DNA of 64,000 nucleotides, taken from NCBI GenBank assembly GCA_040753915.1, contig JBFMDN010000015.1, forward strand, positions 1 to 64,000, given 5' to 3'. The stretch comes from JBFMDN01 sp040753915 (GTDB lineage Bacteria; Desulfobacterota; Desulfomonilia; Desulfomonilales; Desulfomonilaceae). A program made the position numbers and the translations under genes. Shown here piece by piece: positions 16,983-23,974 of the stretch (position 1 is the stretch's first letter; each line of letters opens with the position of its first letter). Below the pieces are notes generated by a model. That model ran no database searches, had not been told where the DNA came from, and saw nothing but the letters and a program-made list of their open reading frames with translations.

Positions 16983-17204
16983 GTGCAGATCAGAGTCATA
17001 CCGATCGGACTCATAAGAAGATTCGTGAGCGAGGCGGAGATAACTCTCCCGGACGGTGTCACGCCCCGTCAGCTCATTGGCCTTCTGCGAATACCGGGAG
17101 AGCTGAAAATGGTGGCAATCGTCAACGGGAAGAGCCGAGATCTCGACCAATCTCTGGAAGACCGCGACGAGGTGAAGCTCGTCACTGTAATAACAGGTGG
17201 TTAA
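16983..17204 (+). CDS. MoaD/ThiS-family sulfur-carrier-like protein
   Basis: This 73-residue ubiquitin-fold protein (QIRVIPIGLIRRF... EITLPDGVTPRQLIGLLRIP... MVAIVNGKSRDLDQSLEDRDEVKLVTVITGG in outline) ends in Gly-Gly, the adenylation/thiocarboxylation site. The GTG at 16983 is 12 bp after AOR. MoaD-like proteins next to AOR genes are a recurrent arrangement and are thought to supply sulfur for the tungsto- or molybdopterin. ThiS or another carrier role cannot be excluded. No E1-like MoeB/ThiF gene is adjacent. Confidence 0.82.
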   Translation: MQIRVIPIGLIRRFVSEAEITLPDGVTPRQLIGLLRIPGELKMVAIVNGKSRDLDQSLEDRDEVKLVTVITGG

Positions 17205-17238
17205 CTTCGCGTGTGCGAACAAACTCTCAATTGCGGTT

Positions 17239-17793
17239 TTACACACCGCGAATCTTGTACACGATGGAATGGTCCGGATCCTGGTCGTCGAGATCGATCT
17301 CTGCAATTCCACTGCGTACAAGCTCCTGGATAATGCGCTCAGCTTTTTGAAACGATATGTCCATGTCGAGGGCCAGCCGCGACACGGTGAGACGGTTTCC
17401 GTGCTTCAAAGCTACGAGAAGCGCCTCGTTGGTATCCTTGAGCCGCGGACGCCAGGCGAGGAGTGCCCCGCCCCCCGCCGTGATAAGGAGGCCCACAATC
17501 ATGATCGCGAGACCTGCCACCACGGATTGTCCGGGGATGAGAGCCAGTGCGTAAAACGGGCAAGAGCCTAGCATGGTCAAGAGACCGAACAAGATCATGA
17601 TTCGGCCAGTCCATTTTCTGCGAGCCTCGATCTTGTCCCGCTCTTTCAGATGCCTCTCGAGGATCTCTTCACTGCTGCTAGCACGGAGATGCTCGCTGAA
17701 TGGCTCCTCGCGTCTCACACGGTCTTCCCTGCGAAGTCGGACAAGCTTCTCGTCGGTTCTCACTGGAGGATCGGGGGACCTGTATTTTTCCAT
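17239..17793 (-). CDS. Membrane protein with C-terminal winged-helix-like domain
   Basis: The 184 residues fall into three parts. A highly charged N-terminal coil (about 1-60, many Arg/Glu) is followed by two membrane helices (about 65-83 and 88-112, GRIMILFGLLTMLGSCPFYALAL and VVAGLAIMIVGLLITAGGGALLA). The cytoplasmic C-terminus (LVALKHGNRLTVSRLALDMDISFQKAERIIQELVRSGIAEIDLD) looks like a winged helix-turn-helix. The ATG at 17793 has only a weak ribosome-binding site. It lies 108 bp downstream of iorB on the same strand and converges with the AOR operon. It could be a membrane-tethered regulator. I recognise no named family. Confidence 0.7.
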   Translation of the reverse strand: MEKYRSPDPPVRTDEKLVRLRREDRVRREEPFSEHLRASSSEEILERHLKERDKIEARRKWTGRIMILFGLLTMLGSCPFYALALIPGQSVVAGLAIMIVGLLITAGGGALLAWRPRLKDTNEALLVALKHGNRLTVSRLALDMDISFQKAERIIQELVRSGIAEIDLDDQDPDHSIVYKIRGV

Positions 17794-17901
17794 GTCGTAT
17801 GAATGCTTTCCGAATTCTCTGGCTCGATCCTAAAAGCGCGGTCTAAGTCCATACCTCAATGATTCTGCATGAATCAGCGTACGTCAAGTGCAGCCGGTCG
17901 A

Positions 17902-18519
17902 TCAGTCGCGGGCCCGTCCTCTTACGAGATCGATTCCGCGGACAAAGGCCTCGGTATTGATCGCCACCTTGTCTGGCGACATATATTCTGAAACCGCTTT
18001 TTCTAGACCCTCACGGGAAATAGGAAGAAGGTTTGCGCCGGCCACCGCTCCCAGGAGCACTATATTGGCCAGTATCGGATTTCCCAGCTCGAGAGCGCTA
18101 TCAGTGGCCGAGATGAAGTAGGACTCACGGCTCAGCGAGTCAATTTTCGCGAACAACTCGGCCAAATCGGGGTAGGGGAGGTCGCCGCAGATGACGTCCA
18201 CCGGATGAACCGGCCGGGTGTTCACGACAGAGACTGTGGACGGATTCCCGAGCGTCCCCAGGACTCTCGCCGCCTCCGACGGTTCGAGGGCGATGACCAG
18301 GTCGGCTACTCCAGGAGGCATAAGGGGACCGAGCTGCTGGGTCCGCGAAATCCTCACGTGGCTCATCACCGATCCTCCCCGCTGGGAAGCCCCATAGGTC
18401 TCCCCGATCGTCACCTTGTACCCCTGATCCACAAGCATTGCACCGATAAGCAAGGACGCGATGACATTTCCCTGTCCACCCACCCCGGTGACCACCACGT
18501 TGAACGGGTCTTTGGTCAT
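17902..18519 (-). CDS. iorB: Indolepyruvate:ferredoxin oxidoreductase, beta subunit
   Basis: This 205-residue protein is the gamma-type subunit of the 2-oxoacid:ferredoxin oxidoreductase family. Landmarks are FNVVVTGVGGQGNVIASLL at the N-terminus, GETYGASQRGGSVMSHVRIS, and NIVLLGAVAGANLLPISREGLEKA near the end. With IorA it oxidatively decarboxylates aryl pyruvates (from Trp, Phe, Tyr) to aryl acetyl-CoA and reduced ferredoxin. The ATG at 18519 follows GGAGG by six bases and starts one base after the iorA stop. The longer open frame upstream overlaps iorA and is not used. Confidence 0.93.
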   Translation of the reverse strand: MTKDPFNVVVTGVGGQGNVIASLLIGAMLVDQGYKVTIGETYGASQRGGSVMSHVRISRTQQLGPLMPPGVADLVIALEPSEAARVLGTLGNPSTVSVVNTRPVHPVDVICGDLPYPDLAELFAKIDSLSRESYFISATDSALELGNPILANIVLLGAVAGANLLPISREGLEKAVSEYMSPDKVAINTEAFVRGIDLVRGRARD

Positions 18520-18520
18520 T

Positions 18521-20428
18521 TCATGCCTCCTGCACATCGATGGCTCGACTGGGGCAGATCTGAGCGCAAATCCCGCAGCCGGTGCATATGGCCTCGTCAA
18601 TACGAGCCTTTCCGGCACCCGCATCCCAGTTGAGGCCGGGGCACTTCAAGACACGCGTGCACAGACGGTTGCATCCGCATTCTTCACCGATGCATCGCGT
18701 CTGATCGATCTCGACCTTCCTCCGAGCCTGGTTCCTTTTCGCACGGACGAGAGCACATTCTTGCCTCAGGATTAACACATTCGTTCCTTGCTTCTGAAGC
18801 AAATCATAGATAGCAGCAGTGGTGTCCTCCAAATCAAAAGGGTCCCGAATGACAGGAGGAGCACCGAGAGCGGCGCAGAGGTCTTCCAGGACCACTGGTC
18901 GCGCCTCTAAGCCCATAGCGTCGACACGGCTCCCAGGATGAGGCTGAAAGCCGGTCATGGCTGTGGCACTGTTGTCCAGGATAATCAGAAGGAAATCGGA
19001 CCTGTGATGCAGGCCGTTGATAAGAGCGGGAATAGCCGCATGGTAAAAGGTTGAATCACCGCACAAGGCTATTGCAGGCTGAGTAGCCCCAAGCTTGCCG
19101 AGCAGTCCGAAACCTGCTGCCATACCGGCCCCGGATCCCATCGCATGGAGCGTTTTCGCCTGATGGAATCCAGTGGCAAAGACTCCGAGCGCATAGCACC
19201 CGATGTCTCCGAATACGACCCCGTTTCGTCCATCCAGAGCAAGGGCTTTCTTCAGTGCCCAGTACGATGCCCGATGTGGACACCCGGCACAGAAGGCAAG
19301 AGATCGAACAGGAGCGAATCGGTGGAGAGCGTCCTGAGCATCCGCGCTATAGCGGTCATCTCGAGTGGGAAGAGGGGTCTTGGTCAACTGGGAGAGAAGT
19401 CCAAGGACAAGTCCCGGACTGAGCTCACCAACATCGGGAGCGAACCCCGATTTCTTGCCAAAGAATTCGATTGCAGGCAGGTTCCCATTGTGCCTTGCGT
19501 AGATCTCGAGCACGTTCGTTTCCAGAAATGGATCGACTTCCTCAACGAAAAGAACCTTCTTGGCATTCGCGAGGTGATGCACCACGAAGGTTTCCGGAAG
19601 CGGCCACGTCGTCCCCACTTTCAGGAGTCCTACCCTTGCATCGAGCCCCAGTTCCTGAACGGCCTCCCTCGAGAAAAGCACGCCGGAACCGCACGTGACC
19701 ACCATGAGCTCCGGCTTTTCTGGTCCTTCGTATCGGTTGAAGGGGGAATCCTTCAACAACTCCCTCGCCTGCCGGAACTTGCGATGCGCAGTTGGATGAG
19801 TGACGGAGGCCGGCAGCGTGCTGAGACTCTTGGCTGTGTCGAAGTAAGGAACCGGTCGCCGGTCAGGGAGTGGCCCCAAAGTCACGTTTCCCCGCGCGTG
19901 GGATATGCGGGTCACACTGCGAACCAGGCACACGTTTTGAATTGATCGAGACAACTCGAACGCGTACTTCACCATATCCTTGGCTTCGTGAAACGTCGAG
20001 GGCTCCAGCAAGGGCAAGTCTGCAGGTATGGCTGCGATGCGAGAGTCCTGCTCGTTGGTGCTCGATATTCCGGATGGATCGTCACAGACAACGAGAACAA
20101 GGCCACCCCGTATGCCGGTGAGGTTCAGATTGAAAAGAAAATCGGAGGCAACGTTTAGGCCATTTTGCTTCATTGCTACCAACGCGTTCAGACCTGATGC
20201 TGCCGCAGCGGCTGCTACTTCGAGAGCCACTTTTTCATTGATGGACCACTCCACGTAGATGCCCATCTCCTGAGCAACTTCAGCGAGAGAGCCGATGATT
20301 TCCGAGGAGGGATTTCCTGGATACGCGGCAGCCACTGAAATGCCTGCCTCCAGAGCGCCCCGGGCAATGGCTTCGTTGCCCATGAGCAAGAGCTCTTTCC
20401 CTGGTGAATCCTTGCTGATCAGAGACAT
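18521..20428 (-). CDS. iorA: Indolepyruvate:ferredoxin oxidoreductase, alpha subunit
   Basis: This 635-residue fused subunit starts with the pyrimidine-binding half (LLMGNEAIARGALEAGISVAAAYPGNPSSEI; EWSINEKVALEVAAAAA; MKQNGLNVASDFL). The TPP-binding half follows (FCAGCPHRASYWALKKAL; GDIGCYALG; HAMGSGAGMAAGFG; ALCGDSTFYHAAIPALINGL with the metal-binding DNSATAMTGFQPHPG). Two [4Fe-4S] clusters sit at the C-terminus: CIGEECGCNRLC and CTGCGICAQICPSRAI, with another Cys in LKCPGL. This is the classic IorA layout, active in the cytoplasm in aromatic amino-acid fermentation or aryl-acid metabolism. The ATG at 20428 follows AAGG. It is preceded at 126 bp by the FrhB-like gene and followed immediately by iorB. 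Confidence 0.95.
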   Translation of the reverse strand: MSLISKDSPGKELLLMGNEAIARGALEAGISVAAAYPGNPSSEIIGSLAEVAQEMGIYVEWSINEKVALEVAAAAAASGLNALVAMKQNGLNVASDFLFNLNLTGIRGGLVLVVCDDPSGISSTNEQDSRIAAIPADLPLLEPSTFHEAKDMVKYAFELSRSIQNVCLVRSVTRISHARGNVTLGPLPDRRPVPYFDTAKSLSTLPASVTHPTAHRKFRQARELLKDSPFNRYEGPEKPELMVVTCGSGVLFSREAVQELGLDARVGLLKVGTTWPLPETFVVHHLANAKKVLFVEEVDPFLETNVLEIYARHNGNLPAIEFFGKKSGFAPDVGELSPGLVLGLLSQLTKTPLPTRDDRYSADAQDALHRFAPVRSLAFCAGCPHRASYWALKKALALDGRNGVVFGDIGCYALGVFATGFHQAKTLHAMGSGAGMAAGFGLLGKLGATQPAIALCGDSTFYHAAIPALINGLHHRSDFLLIILDNSATAMTGFQPHPGSRVDAMGLEARPVVLEDLCAALGAPPVIRDPFDLEDTTAAIYDLLQKQGTNVLILRQECALVRAKRNQARRKVEIDQTRCIGEECGCNRLCTRVLKCPGLNWDAGAGKARIDEAICTGCGICAQICPSRAIDVQEA

Positions 20429-20554
20429 GAATAAGCCTTTTTCCCTCTCCAGAATCGGGTCCGATGGGCCCTTCGCGGCTCCACCGCACTCAATTGGCTA
20501 GAATCCTGCGATGAGGCAGTCTCGATGGTGCTTGTGGGCGCGGCGCTCCGCCCC

Positions 20555-21595
20555 CTATGCCTCATCGAGCCGTCTTCTTTTCTTGTTTGCAGAGGCTTTC
20601 ATCAGATGATCCAGGTTTCCTGGGGGAAAATCCTCTCTACGCAGATTTCCCTTTTCGACAGCCACACGCACGATCTGTTCGCCTGCCTCAGTTCGCGTGA
20701 TGAGGGTATTCCATCCAGTGCGTCCCTCGAACATTCCTACGGACAAGTCAGCGAATTCCGAAGTCATATCGGTACATTCCCCGCAGGCTGCCTGGATCAG
20801 AGGGCGGAGCCGATCCAGAGGTATCTCTCGTAACCCCTGGTCCGTCTCCACATCCAGTCTATTGGCAGGAGGTGGAGGGATATGGATCTTGCCCACGCTG
20901 CTCAAACCGAATTCCTGACCCAGAAACTCGGCGAATTCTCTGGCCGTGAAGGCCCAATTGCAGAACAGACCTGCCACAAGCCGTATTCTCTGCTGCAAGT
21001 CTTCATGCTTGAGGTCGTACAGCGCCATTTTACGGAGGGATTTCACCTGGCACGGTACTCCGACCACACCGATCCTCTGGAAGCCTCTTTCCAATGCTTC
21101 CTTCAGCGCGCCCAGCGAGTGTGCCCCGACGTATCGGGACCCCGCACAAGCCGCAATTTCGGAGATGCTCGTTGCCACGATGCCCCGTGAGTAAGGCTCG
21201 CCGGGTGAAGTGCCGGTGACAATCGCGCAATCAATTATTCCCTCCTGGAACGCTGTAGTCATGAGCGCCGTGATTGTCCCGCCTCCCTGACCTGCGTCAG
21301 CGATGGCGTCGTCGCTCGCCCTGGAGGCAGTCACTTCTCGAAAAAAGCCGATAGGCCGGTCTTCTCGGTACGGGGCGTTGAAAACCAGGCGGCTTGCCTC
21401 ATCAGCGTCGAAGAAGGTCATGGGGCAGTACGCGAAACATCGTCCGTGCTCTACCGTGCACTGGTCGAGCACAACCGTTTTGCCCCGAAATGCAACGAGA
21501 TACGGGCACCTACCGGTACAGGCCCCGCACGAAGCACACCTCCCTCGTTCCAAGACCAATCTGGACAATTCGTCTAATCCGCGAATCGGTTCCAT
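20555..21595 (-). CDS. FrhB-like (coenzyme F420 hydrogenase/dehydrogenase beta family) iron-sulfur protein
   Basis: This 346-residue protein begins with a ferredoxin-like Cys cluster (CASCGACTGRCPYL and, further on, CTVEHGRCFAYCPM). The FrhB N- and C-terminal regions follow: AGQGGGTITALMTTAF, IVTGTSPGEPYSRGIVATS, GVVGVPCQVKSLRKM, GLFCNWAF and ACGECTDMTSEFADLSVGMFEGRTGWNTLITRT. FrhB-family proteins bind FAD and pass electrons between iron-sulfur clusters and F420, ferredoxin or NAD(P). It sits in line with iorA and iorB, so it is a candidate electron acceptor for IOR. F420 dependence is not shown. The ATG at 21595 is 42 bp after the prfB stop. Confidence 0.85.
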   Translation of the reverse strand: MEPIRGLDELSRLVLERGRCASCGACTGRCPYLVAFRGKTVVLDQCTVEHGRCFAYCPMTFFDADEASRLVFNAPYREDRPIGFFREVTASRASDDAIADAGQGGGTITALMTTAFQEGIIDCAIVTGTSPGEPYSRGIVATSISEIAACAGSRYVGAHSLGALKEALERGFQRIGVVGVPCQVKSLRKMALYDLKHEDLQQRIRLVAGLFCNWAFTAREFAEFLGQEFGLSSVGKIHIPPPPANRLDVETDQGLREIPLDRLRPLIQAACGECTDMTSEFADLSVGMFEGRTGWNTLITRTEAGEQIVRVAVEKGNLRREDFPPGNLDHLMKASANKKRRRLDEA

Positions 21596-21637
21596 TCCAA
21601 ACCCGTGTTCCCGAGGAGGCGACCGCCAGATTGCGGC

Positions 21638-22760
21638 CTAAGCCGCGGTGGACTCTCTCTCGGTTTCTTTGGCCTGCTGGAGGAGGAAATCCTGGATAAA
21701 TCTATTGATATCGCCATCCAGAACAGCGTTCACATTGCCCATTTCGCAGCCGGTGCGATGATCCTTCACCATCTGGTAGGGCTGAAGAACATAGGATCGA
21801 ATTTGCGATCCCCACGCTATGTCCTTTTTGTTCTTATGAAGAACATCCTTCTCTTCCTGCCTTTTCTGGAGCTCGAGATCGTACAGTCGAGACCGGAGAA
21901 TTTTCAGGGCCATAGCCTTGTTCTTGTGCTGGGATCGTTCGTTTTGACATTGCACAACGATTCCTGTCGGCAAGTGCGTGATCCGAACAGCCGAATCGGT
22001 CTTGTTGACGTGTTGTCCTCCCGCACCCGAGGAGCGATAGGTGTCCACTTTGAGATCCGCCTCGTTGATCTCGATATCCACGTCATCTTCAGCGTTAGGA
22101 TAGACGAACACCGCAGCAAAGGAGGTATGCCTTCTCGCATTGGCATCGAATGGAGAGATTCGGACCAGACGATGGATTCCCACTTCCGCCTTCAGCTTTC
22201 CAAATGCATACAAGCCATCCACAGAGAAAGTCACGGATTTGACGCCTGCCTCTTCCCCAGGCAGGGTGTCCAGGATTTCGCACGTGTAGCCGTCTCTCTC
22301 AGCCCATCTCAGGTACATGCGCATGAGCATCTCAGCCCAGTCTTGTGCTTCAGTACCCCCGGCCCCGGCATGGATTTCCACTATTGCGCCACCGGCATCC
22401 TCAGGCCTCGAGAACAGCCGTTGGACTTCGAGGTCCCGTACGTGGTCTTCTATGGCAGAAAGTCTCTCTTCGACCTCCTTGATAACCGCATGGTCACCTT
22501 CTTCGATGGCAAGCTCCAAGAGGACTTCCGTGTCCTCGAGGTCTTTGTCAAGTCCTAAGAAATTGTTCACCAACCTGGAAATGGATTTCTGCTCCTTGAG
22601 AACCGCCTTGGCGGCAGTAGGATCGTTCCAGAATTCGGCCTTTTCTTGAGTTCGTTCCAGTTCGCTCAGACGGGAGATCTTGGCTTCGAGGTCAAAGATA
22701 ACCTCTGAGTTGGGTGGACTTTTCCCGTATTTCTGCAAGCTTTTCTTGTACTTCAATCAT
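21638..22760 (-). CDS. prfB: Peptide chain release factor 2, read through a programmed +1 frameshift
   Basis: RF2 releases peptides at UGA and UAA. The gene starts at the ATG at 22760, six bases after GGAGG. It reads 22 codons (MIEVQEKLAEIREKSTQLRGYL) to an in-frame TGA at 22692-22694. Skipping the T at 22694 continues in the +1 frame with GAC CTC GAA (DLEAKISRL). The joined protein is 373 residues, normal for RF2. The peptide-anticodon SPF (202-204) and the catalytic GGQ (247-249, SSGAGGQHVNKT) are present. The site AGAGGT TAT CTT TGA C matches the known RF2 autoregulatory frameshift. Its first codons overlap the 3' end of the YhaM-like gene by 8 bp. Confidence 0.96.
22692..22706 (-). promoter_or_regulatory. 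prfB programmed +1 frameshift site
   Basis: The site reads AGAGGT TAT CTT TGA on the minus strand, followed by C. It has the three known elements of RF2 recoding: an internal Shine-Dalgarno-like AGAGG just upstream, the slippery CTT, and a TGA stop with C in the +4 position, which terminates poorly. Scarce RF2 lets ribosomes shift into the +1 frame; abundant RF2 ends translation after 22 codons. Confidence 0.95.
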
Positions 22761-23745
22761 ATCGGTCCTCCTGCTCCACTGGATCGCTTCCGCTGTAGGC
22801 TTTCCCTGCCAGCCATTTGTTGTACGCCGAAAACCCCTCCGAGTCCGCAGATTCCAGTGCTTCGTCGATGATCTTCAGTTTAGAATCAAGGTTATCAATA
22901 AAATGTACCAATATGGCCTCCCGAGTCAACGGTCTCACTGCAGCACCGAATTCGGGCTCTCCGTGGTGGGATAAGAGAATATGCTCGAGCTCGCACAGCC
23001 ACGGCTCGTCCTGTATCCCTTTGCGGGCAGCGGCGCTCCTGATCATATCTGTTCCCAGCACCACATGCCCGAGGAGTCTGCCTTCCGCCGTACGGTTCTT
23101 GCCTGCTGCGTTTAGCTCTCGAATCTTCCCTATATCGTGAAGCATGGCTCCTGCGAGCGCAAGGCTTCTATTGATTTTGGATTCGAGAGCCAGGATGGCC
23201 TCGACCTTGCGGGTCACTGTCAACATGTGCTCGACCAATCCCCCCCGATAGGCGTGGTGTATCATTCGGGCAGCGGGACACGTCATGAGTGCTTCCCGAT
23301 TCTCAGTTAACACCTCCGCTACGAGGTCTGACAACTGTGGAGGCTTCAACGTCACTGCAATCTGGATGAGCTCTGTCAGCACCTTCTCCGGATCGAGAGG
23401 GCTGCATCGGATAACAGATGAGGAGTCAGGAACCTCCGAGATATGCGATTTTCGAATCTTTTCGACAACGATCTGGTTCTTATCTCGGTAAGCCTCGACC
23501 CTCCCCTCAATTTTCACGATGTCGCCTGGCTCGAAATCCGTTCCCCACTTGCGAATGGCATCCGCCCACATCTTTCCCGCGATGGCTCCACTTGCGTCGC
23601 CAACCATAAGGTCCAGATAGTCTTGTCCCGACCTCGTCCTGCGAACTTCTTTGGCTTTGAGCTCGAAAAATTGCAGGACCGTATCCCCTGCCTTGAGCTC
23701 TTTCACTCTCACAGCCGTGTCGAAGAGATTCTCGTTGGTCTCCAT
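22753..23745 (-). CDS. OB-fold/HD-domain 3'-5' exoribonuclease, YhaM-like
   Basis: This 330-residue protein has an N-terminal OB-fold nucleic-acid-binding domain (about 18-105; DTVLQFFELKAKEVRRTRSGQDYLDLMVGDASG). An HD phosphohydrolase domain (about 160-300) follows: HHAYRGGLVEHMLTVTRKV, GAMLHDIGKIREL with the HD pair, GHVVLGTDMI, HILLSHHGEPEFGA and HFIDNLDSKL. This is the YhaM/CBF1 arrangement, a metal-dependent exonuclease acting on RNA and single-stranded DNA. The ATG at 23745 has GAGG eight bases upstream. The stop overlaps prfB by 8 bp, so the two genes are translationally coupled. A nucleotidase or signalling HD activity is less likely given the OB domain. Confidence 0.85.
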   Translation of the reverse strand: METNENLFDTAVRVKELKAGDTVLQFFELKAKEVRRTRSGQDYLDLMVGDASGAIAGKMWADAIRKWGTDFEPGDIVKIEGRVEAYRDKNQIVVEKIRKSHISEVPDSSSVIRCSPLDPEKVLTELIQIAVTLKPPQLSDLVAEVLTENREALMTCPAARMIHHAYRGGLVEHMLTVTRKVEAILALESKINRSLALAGAMLHDIGKIRELNAAGKNRTAEGRLLGHVVLGTDMIRSAAARKGIQDEPWLCELEHILLSHHGEPEFGAAVRPLTREAILVHFIDNLDSKLKIIDEALESADSEGFSAYNKWLAGKAYSGSDPVEQEDRYD

Positions 23746-23974
23746 AGCCCATTCCTCAAATCATGCGATGAGCTCCCCACATGATACACTGGCTGGACAG
23801 GTCCGTCGAGGTGGACCGGTTTCTTCGCAACCTCCGCCCGGCCACAGTAAGTCAGCGAACATCCCGGAGGCTCCTGGATCGACGCAGCCTCCGTGCGGAG
23901 AGAATTCTCCTTTGTTCGCGACAGAACACAGACATGCCGTATTCGGGGAGCACCTGACCTCGAAGAGAATTGGC

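Noticed and set aside
16152..17321. 389-codon open frame on the minus strand
   Set aside because: It is antisense to AOR and the MoaD-like gene, with implausible composition.
22692..22760. Sequencing error in prfB
   Set aside because: The frame change coincides exactly with the conserved RF2 recoding signal, so it is biological.
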